DNA of 32,670 bases from assembly GCA_017430835.1 (NCBI GenBank), contig JAFRMD010000099.1, forward strand, positions 1 through 32,670. Direction: 5' to 3'. Position 1 is the stretch's first letter. Every line of letters starts with the position of its first letter. A model generated the notes under the pieces. The model saw only the letters and a list, made by a program, of their open reading frames with translations. It did not search any database and was not told the DNA's origin. Source of the DNA: Methanosphaera sp. (GTDB taxonomy: Archaea; Methanobacteriota; Methanobacteria; Methanobacteriales; Methanobacteriaceae). Of this stretch, positions 1-8,091 are shown piece after piece. Made by a program: the position numbers and the translations under genes.

Positions 1-192
1 TATCCATCTTTCACCAGTTTTACGAGATATATTTAAATTATCAGAAGCTTTAGAAATGGTTTCACCTTTATAAACCATTCTAATTAATAATAAATGTCTA
101 TATATTTCATAAGAGTCCCTATATTCTTTTAATAAGTCATTCATTTCTTTTAATGATAAATAATCTTCGACTTTTTTATTTTCAGTTTTCAT
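1..192 (-). CDS. Transposase-like helix-turn-helix protein, N-terminal part (cut by window edge)
   Basis: This open frame starts with ATG at 192 and runs off the left edge without a stop, giving 64 residues. The visible part is a charged N-terminal stretch, then helices around LLLIRMVYKGETISKAS and a second helix NLNISRKTGERWI. That is the layout of the helix-turn-helix at the front of IS630/Tc1-mariner type transposases, where the recognition helix ends in a Trp. The DDE catalytic core would lie outside the window, so whether the element is intact cannot be judged. No convincing Shine-Dalgarno motif precedes the ATG. The 300-base non-coding stretch upstream is where one terminal inverted repeat of an element would be expected. 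A small stand-alone HTH regulator is the alternative. The family call is inference from the HTH pattern only. Confidence 0.5.
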   Translation of the reverse strand, partial: MKTENKKVEDYLSLKEMNDLLKEYRDSYEIYRHLLLIRMVYKGETISKASDNLNISRKTGERWI

Positions 193-494
193 AGAAATAT
201 ATATGTTTATTAAATGGTATAAACTTTTGGTAAAAAACTATAGTTTATATTTTATTTTCATTATTGATATACCTTCAGTGATACTTAACATATTTTGTCA
301 TAATTGCCTGTTTTCTTCATATAATATTATGAGAAAGATATGAATTCATTACCCCCCCCGTATAATAAGGAATTAAAATATTAAACTATGAATAGAAACT
401 GTTATTAAAAAATAAGTCATGATATGCAAAATTAAAAAAAATCTACTAAAAAAAGAGAAAAAAATTTTTGAGTATGCGTTAAACAAAAAGAAAA
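193..494. other. Non-coding stretch between transposase-like gene and pepQ
   Basis: No supported gene is seen in these 302 bases. They hold a perfect 12-bp palindrome (AAACTATAGTTT, 235-246), a run of eight C at 352-359 that stands out in this AT-rich setting, and A-runs at about 434-476 that read as T-runs on the minus strand, fitting termination of pepQ transcription. One end of the presumed insertion element could lie here, but without the other end its inverted repeat cannot be assigned. Confidence 0.5.
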
Positions 495-1496
495 TTATAA
501 TAAGAAGTCTAATTTTTTATCTAAAGAAGTTAGCACTTCACTTTTTCTTTTAACTAATATATCATCTTCAATTCTTACACCAAACTCTCCTGGAATATAT
601 ATTCCAGGTTCTGCTGTTATAACCATGTTTTCTTCAAGAACTCCTTCAACCTTGTTTGATATGACGGGGTCTTCATGAATGTCCAATCCAAAACCATGAC
701 CTGTACTGTGGATAAAATATTCGCCATAACCATATTCGGTTATTACATCCCTTGCGGCATTGTCAACATCAGCAATTGCTACCCCAGGAGCAATGGTATT
801 TATTGCAGCTTTTTGAGCTTCCAGTACAATGTTCCAAATTTCATCCTGTCGTTCCGTATCAATGAATGTTCTTGTTATATCAGAGCAGTAATGATTATAT
901 TTTGCTCCCCAATCAACAACTATGGGTGTTTCAACCCTGTTCATTGATGTTTCTGAATGTGGAGAACTTGAACGCTTACCTGATGCTACTATTGTATCAA
1001 ATGCCGGTTTGATTGAACCGTTTATTGTCATGTCAAACTCTAATGATGCTGCAGCATATTTTTCAGTACTGGTAAAGTCAATTTCCTTTATTGCATTTTC
1101 TGCTATGCCTATGGAATTTTTAATATTGGTTATTTCCTCCTTGGTTTTGGTTTTTCTCTGGTTTTCAAATACTTTGGATACTTTTATTGAATCAATATTA
1201 TCGGATAAATTTTGCAATATTCCAAATTCCAGGCTACTTTCTACTGCTATATTACCTTTTAATATGTTTTTTACTTCCGATAATTTTTCAACGGCCCTTG
1301 TTTCTATTTGGGATAACTTTTCTGCAGATTCCTTGTCGATACTATTTACATACAATACAGGCTCTTCTTGAATTATTAGATAAGCATAACTTGATGGATA
1401 AAAACCTGAAATGTATTTGATGTTTTCTGGCTTGTAAACAAACATTGAATCAATGTTTTCCTCTGATAATTGGTTTAATATTTCTTCTTCTTTCAT
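495..1496 (-). CDS. pepQ: Xaa-Pro peptidase family protein (M24 metallopeptidase)
   Basis: A cytosolic metallopeptidase of the M24 (pita-bread) family that would cleave X-Pro bonds of dipeptides or short peptides. Its 333 residues show an N-terminal creatinase-type domain (about 1-115) and a C-terminal catalytic domain. The five metal ligands are all visible: D195 (VVDWG), D206 (CSDITRTF), H267 (STGHGFG), E296 (TAEPGIY) and E310 (VRIEDD). The STGHGFG and TAEPG signatures favour aminopeptidase P/prolidase over methionine aminopeptidase. Length is typical of short archaeal and bacterial PepQ-like enzymes. It is transcribed alone, divergent from the ycaO gene, with a 140-base AT-rich spacer. The Shine-Dalgarno (GGAAG, about 14 bases upstream) is weak. 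Whether it is a strict dipeptidase (PepQ) or an aminopeptidase P cannot be told from sequence. Confidence 0.85.
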   Translation of the reverse strand: MKEEEILNQLSEENIDSMFVYKPENIKYISGFYPSSYAYLIIQEEPVLYVNSIDKESAEKLSQIETRAVEKLSEVKNILKGNIAVESSLEFGILQNLSDNIDSIKVSKVFENQRKTKTKEEITNIKNSIGIAENAIKEIDFTSTEKYAAASLEFDMTINGSIKPAFDTIVASGKRSSSPHSETSMNRVETPIVVDWGAKYNHYCSDITRTFIDTERQDEIWNIVLEAQKAAINTIAPGVAIADVDNAARDVITEYGYGEYFIHSTGHGFGLDIHEDPVISNKVEGVLEENMVITAEPGIYIPGEFGVRIEDDILVKRKSEVLTSLDKKLDFLL

Positions 1497-1636
1497 TGTT
1501 TTTTTACTTCCACGAATTTTTTTTTCTTACTTATTACTATGTATTAATTTAACTAATAGATTTAGTCAGAGTAAAAAAATATCATAAAATAATTACAAAG
1601 ATAATACTAATTAATTAAATATATTAGTCTGATAAA

Positions 1637-2827
1637 ATGTTAAACGAATCACCTGTAAAGTATAAAAAATCTACTCATAGAAGTATTAATCCTGATGAAA
1701 CATTAGATAAAATTCTTAAAATAACAAACGATATTGGATTGACAAGAACATCGGAAATTACTCATCTAGATAGGATTAAGGTTCCAGTTTATACTTCTGT
1801 ACGTCCGTTGGCTTCAGAAGGTGCTGTTAGTATTTATGCAGGTAAAGGTCCATCCCAGATACATGCAAAGGTTTCATCCATTATGGAAGCTGTTGAAAGG
1901 TATTCTGCTGAAATGCAGGATAATGAAAATACAGTTTCTAAAAAATATGATGAAATCGATTGTCTTAATCCTAATGAACTAATCTTGCCAGCAAAAAGTT
2001 ATGATGATGAGGAACTTGAATGGAATGAAGCTTTTTCCGTGGTTACAGGTGATAAAATCCTGATTCCATCAAATGCTGTTTATCACCCTTATAACAATGA
2101 TAATGTTCATCACCTTTTCTTGTCAAACACGAATGGTTTAGCTTCGGGGAATACTCTTGAAGAAGCTATTTTTCATGGGATGATGGAAGTTGTTGAAAGA
2201 GATTCCTGGAGTTTATTTGAAGCATTCAAGGACAATAAAGAAGAGATATTGTGTGAAGATTCAACCAATGAATATATTAGGGATTTGATTAATAAGTTCG
2301 ATGAGGCTAATGTTTCATTAAAGTTAATCAATCTTACAAGTGAAAATAATATTCCTACAATTGGTGCTGTTTCAGAAGATTTGAATTTGAAGGATCCTGC
2401 ACTATTAACTTTAGGTATTGGTACTCATCTTAATCCGGAGATTGCAGCCATTAGAGCTATTACTGAAGTTGCTCAAAGTCGTGCTACCCAAATTCATGGT
2501 ACAAGGGAAGATACTACTCGTGCAAATTTGCTTAGAGAAACCGGTTATGATAGGATGAAACGTCTTAATAAGCATTGGTTTAGAGATTCTGATGAAAAAA
2601 TTTCATTAAATGATATGAAAGATTATTCTAAAGATACATTTAAAGACAATATTAACACTACCATGGAATTACTTAAATTATCCAATATTGAAGATGCATA
2701 TTACGTTGATTTAACACGAAGTATTGATATTCCTGTTGTACGTAGTATAATTCCAGGAATGGAAGTTTATTGTGTGGATTCATCAAGAGTTGGTAAACGA
2801 TTAATACCGGACAAATATATTGTGTAG
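1637..2827 (+). CDS. ycaO: YcaO-type methanogenesis marker protein 1 (McrA thioglycine formation)
   Basis: A YcaO-domain protein of 396 residues, matching the methanogenesis marker 1 group. YcaO proteins bind ATP and activate a backbone amide; the methanogen member, with TfuA, is known to be needed for the thioglycine in the alpha subunit of methyl-CoM reductase. Visible YcaO signatures are SSIMEAVERYSAE (near 75-90), HGMMEVVERDSW (near 180-192) and AIRAITEVAQSRATQIHG (near 275-292), the Glu/Arg-rich ATP and magnesium segments, plus the C-terminal IPVVRSIIPGMEVY block. No tfuA lies next to it here. It starts the plus-strand run leading to pth2 nine bases downstream, so it may share a transcript with translation genes. 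The ATG at 1637 has no clear Shine-Dalgarno motif. Confidence 0.85.
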   Translation: MLNESPVKYKKSTHRSINPDETLDKILKITNDIGLTRTSEITHLDRIKVPVYTSVRPLASEGAVSIYAGKGPSQIHAKVSSIMEAVERYSAEMQDNENTVSKKYDEIDCLNPNELILPAKSYDDEELEWNEAFSVVTGDKILIPSNAVYHPYNNDNVHHLFLSNTNGLASGNTLEEAIFHGMMEVVERDSWSLFEAFKDNKEEILCEDSTNEYIRDLINKFDEANVSLKLINLTSENNIPTIGAVSEDLNLKDPALLTLGIGTHLNPEIAAIRAITEVAQSRATQIHGTREDTTRANLLRETGYDRMKRLNKHWFRDSDEKISLNDMKDYSKDTFKDNINTTMELLKLSNIEDAYYVDLTRSIDIPVVRSIIPGMEVYCVDSSRVGKRLIPDKYIV

Positions 2828-2836
2828 GGGAATTAA

Positions 2837-3175
2837 ATGAAGCAAGTTATTGTTATGAGAACTGATTTGAAAATGGGCAAAGGTAAGATTGCTGCCCAAG
2901 CTTGTCATGCATGTCTTGAATGTTATAAAAAGTCGGATAAGTCAGATGTTAGAAAGTGGGAATTGACTGGCCAGAAGAAGGTTGTTTTAAAAGTTAGTTC
3001 TGAACGGGAATTATTGGAGTTGCATACCCTTGTTAAAGAAAGTGGTTTGGTTTGTGCTTTAATTACTGACGCCGGCCATACCCAGATTGAACCTTCTACT
3101 AAGACCTGTTTAGGTGTTGGTCCTGGTTCTGATGATGAAATTGATAGATTAACAGGACATTTGAAATTATTGTAG
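2837..3175 (+). CDS. pth2: Peptidyl-tRNA hydrolase, archaeal type (Pth2)
   Basis: Releases peptides from prematurely dropped peptidyl-tRNAs in the cytosol. The 112-residue protein is the size of the archaeal/eukaryotic Pth2 family. It has the N-terminal strand MKQVIVMRTDLKMGKGKIA followed by AQACHA, with the conserved Lys of the KGK motif and the CHA turn, and the C-terminal ITDAGHTQIEPST and CLGVGPG segments that shape the active-site cleft. It starts 9 bases after the ycaO stop with GGGG a few bases upstream of the ATG. Its stop is followed almost at once by mfnE, so the genes are probably cotranscribed. Confidence 0.93.
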   Translation: MKQVIVMRTDLKMGKGKIAAQACHACLECYKKSDKSDVRKWELTGQKKVVLKVSSERELLELHTLVKESGLVCALITDAGHTQIEPSTKTCLGVGPGSDDEIDRLTGHLKLL

Positions 3176-3184
3176 TTGATTTTT

Positions 3185-3847
3185 ATGGTTACTGTTGTAA
3201 AAATTGGTGGTAGTTTATTTCCAGAGCATACCGAACAATTATGTGAGACTTTAGTTGAATCTAATGAGAAAGTTGTTTTAGTCAATGGTGGTGGTCAGTT
3301 AGCGAATAAACTTAGAGAATATGATGAGAAATATCATTATTCTGATGAGGTTAATCATTGGAATGCTATAACATGTATGGATATTATTGGAAATTGTATT
3401 GCTGATAAAAATGAGCATATTCAAACAGTTAGATCTCTTGAAGATATTGAAAAGGTGCATAAACAGGATGGGATACCTCTATTATTATGTTATGATTTGC
3501 TTAAACGGAATAATCCTCTGGAAAATTCTTGGAACATTACTAGTGATTCTATTGCTTGTTGGCTTGCACATAAAATAAATGCCAAACTATTAATATTATC
3601 AAATATAGATGGTATATATAATGGTAACATTTCTTCAAATAATAAAAAACTAGTCAGGAAGATTAGAGCAGAAAAACTATTATTTTTTAAAGAAACTTGT
3701 GTAGATAAATGTTTACCTAAATTACTAATTAATTATAATTTAAACTGTTATGTAATGAATGGCAAATATCCTGACAGGGTGCTAAACCATTTAAACAGTG
3801 ATAAGATAATAAATAATTATTATACAAAAATTATAGGAGAAGAATAA
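3185..3847 (+). CDS. mfnE: Amino-acid-kinase family protein, methanofuran biosynthesis kinase MfnE
   Basis: A 220-residue amino-acid-kinase fold protein. The N-terminal VVKIGGSLF (Lys6 plus the GGS nucleotide loop), [11 protein letters not shown] and [13 protein letters not shown] are the family's phosphate- and substrate-binding segments. In methanogens a short, stand-alone member of this family, MfnE, phosphorylates (5-aminomethyl-3-furanyl)methyl phosphate to the diphosphate during methanofuran synthesis. I assign that role from size, family and methanogen context. An upstream TTG at 3176 is possible, but the ATG at 3185 gives the typical start at the kinase motif and has GTTGAT upstream. 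It sits between pth2 and the zinc-ribbon gene. Another small-molecule kinase of the superfamily is the alternative. Confidence 0.7.
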   Translation: MVTVVKIGGSLFPEHTEQLCETLVESNEKVVLVNGGGQLANKLREYDEKYHYSDEVNHWNAITCMDIIGNCIADKNEHIQTVRSLEDIEKVHKQDGIPLLLCYDLLKRNNPLENSWNITSDSIACWLAHKINAKLLILSNIDGIYNGNISSNNKKLVRKIRAEKLLFFKETCVDKCLPKLLINYNLNCYVMNGKYPDRVLNHLNSDKIINNYYTKIIGEE

Positions 3848-3848
3848 T

Positions 3849-4013
3849 ATGGCAGATAAAATGATTTGTACTTCATGTAAACAAGAAATTTCACCAATCG
3901 ACGAATATGTTAAATTCCACTGCCCAGAATGTGATGCAGAAATTTACAGATGTCCTAAATGCAGAACTTTTGGACATGAATACAATTGTGAATGTGGTTT
4001 CAAAGGACCTTAG
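3849..4013 (+). CDS. Small four-CxxC-type zinc-ribbon protein upstream of aEF-1beta
   Basis: A 54-residue reading frame with ATG at 3849, one base after the mfnE stop, and AGGAG about ten bases upstream inside mfnE. It holds eight cysteines in four pairs: C7/C10, C25/C28, C35/C38 and C47/C49. This matches the small double zinc-ribbon proteins found in most euryarchaea next to the elongation factor 1-beta gene (HVO_2753-like family). The next gene here is aEF-1beta, 37 bases on, which supports the assignment. Function is not established from this sequence; the linkage hints at a translation-related RNA- or protein-binding role. It is a real gene that is easily missed because of its length. Confidence 0.85.
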   Translation: MADKMICTSCKQEISPIDEYVKFHCPECDAEIYRCPKCRTFGHEYNCECGFKGP

Positions 4014-4050
4014 ATTCTTATTAATTTATTAACATAAAGGAGATTTGATT

Positions 4051-4317
4051 ATGGGAGAAGTAGCAGTTACATTAAAAGTCATGCCTGAAAGTCCTGAAGT
4101 AGACTTAGAAGCATTGAAAGAAGACATTAAAAGAGTTGTAGATGATAACGAATTCGAAAGAATGGAAGAAGAACCTATCGGTTTTGGATTGGTTGCTTTA
4201 ATCGTGACTATTGTTGTAGACGATGGTGAAGGTGGAAGTGAACCTGCAGAAAAAGCTATTGCAGACCTTGCTGATGTAGCAACTGTAGAAGTTACCCACA
4301 TGACAAGATTAATGTAA
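4051..4317 (+). CDS. ef1b: Translation elongation factor 1-beta (aEF-1B)
   Basis: The archaeal guanine-nucleotide exchange factor that recharges aEF-1alpha with GTP during translation elongation. The 88-residue protein carries the family's alpha/beta sandwich pattern: VAVTLKVMPESPEVDLEAL at the N terminus, EEPIGFGLVALIVTIVVDD in the middle and the C-terminal VATVEVTHMTRLM. An in-frame TTG lies two codons upstream, but the ATG at 4051 has a strong Shine-Dalgarno (AAAGGAGAT) at the right distance and gives the normal family start. It closes the ycaO-pth2-mfnE-zinc-ribbon run and is followed by a T-rich terminator. Confidence 0.95.
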   Translation: MGEVAVTLKVMPESPEVDLEALKEDIKRVVDDNEFERMEEEPIGFGLVALIVTIVVDDGEGGSEPAEKAIADLADVATVEVTHMTRLM

Positions 4318-4341
4318 ATATTATATTTACAACACATAAAT

Positions 4342-4380
4342 CTTTTTTTTCAAAAATTATTTTATTTTCATTGCTTTTTT
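4342..4380 (+). terminator. T-run terminator after aEF-1beta
   Basis: A run of eight T (4343-4350) followed by further T-rich blocks lies 25 bases after the aEF-1beta stop, with no strong hairpin. This matches the U-tract type of archaeal transcription termination. Confidence 0.55.
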
Positions 4381-4438
4381 ATTGTTATTGTAACAAAATA
4401 TAAGTATTACTTTTTATAGAATATTTATTAAATTTGTT

Positions 4439-5677
4439 ATGATAGAAATATTTTTTGCAGTTATCCTTGGAATAATTTTAGGAATCATTACTGGAATAAC
4501 CCCCGGATTACATGTCAACACAGTTGGAATACTGATTTTTTCAATTTCGGACAGCATTCTTAAAAAGGTTACCCCCTTAACATTATGTTCATTTTTTGTA
4601 AGTATAGCCTTATGTCATGCAATGATAGAGTTTATTCCATCATTATTAGTAGGATTGCCTAATGAAGACACAATACTTAGTATACAGCCCGGACATAGAT
4701 TACTCTTTAAAGGAGAGGGAAAAAAGGCAATACGTCTAGTGAGTTTAGGTGGTTTGTTCTCAATAATCATGTTAACATTATTTATGCCCCTACTTTGCAT
4801 TGTACTTCCAATAATATACAATTCATTAAAAAATTATATCGGATACCTATTGCTTTTTACCATGATTATTATTTTATTATATTTTAACAAAAAAGGAAGC
4901 ATTTTAAATAGTATTTTAATCTTTTTAACATCAGGATTACTTGGCATATTTGTTTTAAGAAGTAATGTCGGCAGTAGTTTAGGATTGTTAAGTTTATTAT
5001 CAGGATTATTTAGCATAAGTACTTTATTATTTAGTATTAATAGTGAATCAATAATTCCACCACAAAAAGAAAAAATCAGCATAATTATAGATGAAAAATT
5101 TAAAAAATCAGTATTTGCCGGAAGCATTTCTGGTTGTATTTTAGGTTTACTTCCAGGATTAGGTCCAGCACAAGGAACAATAATTGCCCAAACGCTAACT
5201 TTAAATAAAAATGTTACACCTGAAGAATTTTTAATAACCAACAGTGGAGTAAATATTTCCGATACTTTATTTTCATTAATCGCAATATACCTAATAAATA
5301 ATCCCCGAAGTGCTATAAGCGTTTATATTAGCAATATTTTATCAGACATATCTTTGATGCATATTATCTTCTTTATTTTTGTGAGTTTATTGACTGTTTC
5401 AATAGCATGTATTATTTCAATAAAATTAGGAGACTTTATGATTGAACATATTGTGAAATTAAACTATAGGAAATTAAATATCTCCATAATAGTTTTGATT
5501 ACGTTTATCGTCGTATCTTTTACTATTAGTTCAAATGGTTGTTTATGGTTTGTATTGTTATGTTACATTACCAGCATTAGTCTTGGATACATTACAAACT
5601 ATTTGGATATCAGTAAAAGTAATTTGATGGGTGTTTTAATACTTCCTTCAATAATTACCTACCTGGGACTGTTTTAA
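4439..5677 (+). CDS. TctA-like multispanning permease (PF01970-type family)
   Basis: A very hydrophobic 412-residue membrane protein with about ten predicted transmembrane segments. Two inverted-repeat signatures, GIITGITPGLHVNT near the N terminus and LGLLPGLGPAQGTIIAQ near 236-252, are the paired PGL/PG loops of the TctA family (large subunit of tripartite tricarboxylate transporters). Archaeal members are shorter than bacterial TctA (about 500 residues) and normally lack TctB/TctC partners, as here. The substrate is unknown; calling it a tricarboxylate transporter would go beyond the evidence. The ATG at 4439 has no Shine-Dalgarno motif and follows TATA-like sequence at about 4419-4432, so the transcript may be leaderless or have a very short leader. 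Its stop lies 5 bases from the stop of the convergent methyltransferase gene. Confidence 0.7.
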   Translation: MIEIFFAVILGIILGIITGITPGLHVNTVGILIFSISDSILKKVTPLTLCSFFVSIALCHAMIEFIPSLLVGLPNEDTILSIQPGHRLLFKGEGKKAIRLVSLGGLFSIIMLTLFMPLLCIVLPIIYNSLKNYIGYLLLFTMIIILLYFNKKGSILNSILIFLTSGLLGIFVLRSNVGSSLGLLSLLSGLFSISTLLFSINSESIIPPQKEKISIIIDEKFKKSVFAGSISGCILGLLPGLGPAQGTIIAQTLTLNKNVTPEEFLITNSGVNISDTLFSLIAIYLINNPRSAISVYISNILSDISLMHIIFFIFVSLLTVSIACIISIKLGDFMIEHIVKLNYRKLNISIIVLITFIVVSFTISSNGCLWFVLLCYITSISLGYITNYLDISKSNLMGVLILPSIITYLGLF

Positions 5678-5682
5678 AGAAT

Positions 5683-6621
5683 TTATATTATTATAACTTC
5701 TTTAGATATTTTTTTCAAAGATTCTATGTATTCACTTGTATTGATTCCTGGAAATGCGTCGATTAATGCTATGTCATATTTTTCATGTATAGTTTTTTCC
5801 AATTCAAGAAGGTTTTTATTTGTTATTTCATATTTGTTTTCGTTTATTTCATTAATTTTAAGGTTTGTTTTTAATGCATCAATTGAATGTTCATTTATAT
5901 CATTAAATAATACTTTTTTTGCATTTTTCTTTATTGCATATATTCCCAGTGTTCCAGGTCCACACATTGCATCTATTACTGCAGGTGAATCGTATCCCTC
6001 CAGAACCTGTTTTAATTGTGTTATTTTTGGAGACTCTTTTTTTGGATATTCAATATGTATTTTACTTTGATTTTTATATATTGCTATTTCACCAACATCG
6101 GTATTTTGTATGTCACATCTTATGTCACATCCGGAAAGTAATTCATACTCATGTTTATCGGTTTTTTCATCCATTATTCCTATTGTGTTTTGTATGTTTC
6201 CCTTTATTATTGCTTTGATTTCCGGAATTTCATCAATCATTCTTTGTGCAGTTTTTTTATTGACGTTGCTAATTATTAGCACCAATGTTTTTTCGGATAG
6301 GTACGGCATGTATTCCTGATATGCTGCTGGTGTTATTAGGGGTGTTCCCGTTTTTCTTATTGAAGAAGAGGATGGCAATTGTTTTTCTTCCATAAGTATT
6401 TTTAGTGCATGTGCCATTACTATGTCTATGTGTCTTTTTCCACATTTAGGACATTTTTGTGTGTTTTTATCAAATTGTTCTATTATTAATTGATTTCTTA
6501 GAGGAATTGATTTTTTTAATATTTTTTTATTACAATCAGAACAGGGTTGATATTTTTTTTTAACTGTTCTTAGTAATTCATCCTTTTTTTCTATACATGA
6601 TTGATTACAGTTGCATTTCAT
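5683..6621 (-). CDS. SAM-dependent methyltransferase with N-terminal zinc-binding region
   Basis: A 312-residue protein in two parts. Residues 1-65 hold clustered cysteines (C3, C5, C9, a CSDC pair and KCPKCGKRH), suggesting one or two zinc ribbons that could contact RNA. The C-terminal third is a Rossmann methyltransferase: AVIDAMCGPGTLGIYAI is motif I (SAM binding), KKVLFNDINEHSIDALKTNL supplies the acidic residue for the SAM ribose, and DIALIDAFPG is motif IV. The pattern resembles Trm5-type tRNA methyltransferases, but the NPPY/NLP catalytic motif is replaced by DAFPG, so the target is uncertain. The gene is divergent from the pilus-type ATPase gene, sharing an 88-base promoter region. 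Confidence 0.65.
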   Translation of the reverse strand: MKCNCNQSCIEKKDELLRTVKKKYQPCSDCNKKILKKSIPLRNQLIIEQFDKNTQKCPKCGKRHIDIVMAHALKILMEEKQLPSSSSIRKTGTPLITPAAYQEYMPYLSEKTLVLIISNVNKKTAQRMIDEIPEIKAIIKGNIQNTIGIMDEKTDKHEYELLSGCDIRCDIQNTDVGEIAIYKNQSKIHIEYPKKESPKITQLKQVLEGYDSPAVIDAMCGPGTLGIYAIKKNAKKVLFNDINEHSIDALKTNLKINEINENKYEITNKNLLELEKTIHEKYDIALIDAFPGINTSEYIESLKKISKEVIII

Positions 6622-6662
6622 GATTTAATATTTAGAAATTATGATAATTATCTTTTAAAATA

Positions 6663-6705
6663 GTAATACTTTTATATTATTGTTGTAATACTAATAATAT
6701 AAACA
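6663..6705 (+). promoter_or_regulatory. Promoter of the CpaF-like ATPase gene, short or absent leader
   Basis: TTTATATTAT at 6671-6680 is a good archaeal TATA box. A start about 25 bases on would leave roughly ten bases before the ATG at 6710, and no Shine-Dalgarno motif is present, so the mRNA is likely nearly leaderless. The same AT-rich segment must serve the divergent methyltransferase gene. Confidence 0.45.
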
Positions 6706-6709
6706 CATT

Positions 6710-8056
6710 ATGAAAAACGAAAACAACAAAATAGAAGTATACAAAACAGACAAGACAATCAAATTAACAGAAAAAGAAGAAAAAGAATACGAAAAAATTA
6801 GAAAAGAACTGATAGCTCAAAAAGTTAACGATGAAAGCATATCATTAAAAGAACAAGAAATTAAACAATTCATACAAAACAAAGTAAAAAACACGGAAAA
6901 TATATACAACAGACTAAACAATGACTTGAAAGGATACGGAAAAATTAATCCACTTATAAAAGATGATAATTTGGAAGAAATTATGATTATCGGTTCTGAT
7001 AAACCCGTCTACGTTTACCATAGAAATAAGGGAATGATGATTACGGAAATCACCCTTTCAGAAATAGAAATCAAACAAATTATTGATAAAATCTCCAACT
7101 TTGTTCAAAGAAAAATAGACAACCAAACCCCCATTCTAGATGCAAGATTGTCTGATGGAAGTAGAGTCAATGCAACATTACCTCCAATATCGGCGGATGG
7201 ACCAACCGTAACAATTAGAAAATTCAGAAAAGATCCATTGACAATATTTGACCTGATAAAATCAAATACTATCAGTGCACATCTGGCAGCATTTTTATGG
7301 ATAGCCATAGATGGATTAAATGTAAGGCCATCCAATATTATAATAGCTGGAGGAACTGGTTCTGGAAAGACAACCACATTAAACACCTTAACCTCATTTA
7401 TTCCTGAAAGAGAACGAATCATTACAATAGAAGATACTTTAGAATTACAAATTCCGCAAAAACATATTATCAGAACAGAAACAAGACCACCAAACATTGA
7501 AAACAAGGGGGAAATAAATATGGATAGCCTATTAAAAAATTCATTGCGGCAACGTCCCGATAGAATCATTGTAGGTGAAGTAAGATCCAAAGAAGCAATG
7601 ACCTTGTTTACTGCACTGAACACAGGACACTCAGGAATGGGAACATTACACGCAAACACATCACAAGAAACAATTACCAGATTACAAAACCCTCCAATGA
7701 ATGTGCCCACAATAATGCTAAATTCCATAGATTTCATCATAATGCAAAATAGAATATATAATCCACAAATAGGCACAATCAGAAGAATATCTGAAGTTGC
7801 TGAAGTTGTTGGAATAGAAAACAACAACATACAAATCAATAAAATTTATGAATATGATTACAATACGGATACAATTAATTACATAGCAATATCCTCCAAT
7901 GCAATGAATAAAATTGCAAGTATGAAAGGTTTAACAAACAAGGACATTTTAGAAGAAGTAGAATTAAGAAAAAAATATTTGTTAGAAAATAGCATTTATG
8001 AACATAGGAATGTATATGAAACAAAAAAAATAATCAATAATTATAGTAGTTTATAA
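6710..8056 (+). CDS. CpaF/TadA-type secretion (type II/IV) ATPase
   Basis: A cytosolic hexameric ATPase that would power assembly of a type IV pilus-like filament or secretion of its subunits. The 448-residue protein has a charged N-terminal part (1-85), the N-domain with SDGSRVNATLPP and VTIRKF, then the RecA-like core: Walker A GGTGSGKT (214-221), Asp box ITIEDTLELQ, Walker B RIIVGEVR (285-292) and His box GHSGMGTLHA (306-315). The GEVR Walker B and NPPMNVP segments place it in the CpaF/TadA branch rather than the archaellum FlaI or PilB branches. The next gene encodes the matching membrane platform, and the two surely work together. No pilin or prepilin peptidase is visible here. Confidence 0.88.
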   Translation: MKNENNKIEVYKTDKTIKLTEKEEKEYEKIRKELIAQKVNDESISLKEQEIKQFIQNKVKNTENIYNRLNNDLKGYGKINPLIKDDNLEEIMIIGSDKPVYVYHRNKGMMITEITLSEIEIKQIIDKISNFVQRKIDNQTPILDARLSDGSRVNATLPPISADGPTVTIRKFRKDPLTIFDLIKSNTISAHLAAFLWIAIDGLNVRPSNIIIAGGTGSGKTTTLNTLTSFIPERERIITIEDTLELQIPQKHIIRTETRPPNIENKGEINMDSLLKNSLRQRPDRIIVGEVRSKEAMTLFTALNTGHSGMGTLHANTSQETITRLQNPPMNVPTIMLNSIDFIIMQNRIYNPQIGTIRRISEVAEVVGIENNNIQINKIYEYDYNTDTINYIAISSNAMNKIASMKGLTNKDILEEVELRKKYLLENSIYEHRNVYETKKIINNYSSL

Positions 8057-8091
8057 TTTAAATAAAAACACATTCAATATTTAATGAAATT

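Noticed and set aside
675..1420. Plus-strand open frames (77-149 residues) opposite the peptidase gene
   Set aside because: They lie antisense to a peptidase with all five metal ligands; their products show no motifs and low-complexity composition.
7105..7839. A 244-residue minus-strand open frame inside the CpaF-like ATPase gene
   Set aside because: It is the shadow of the Walker A to His-box region; the plus-strand product carries all catalytic motifs, and the shadow has no ribosome binding site.
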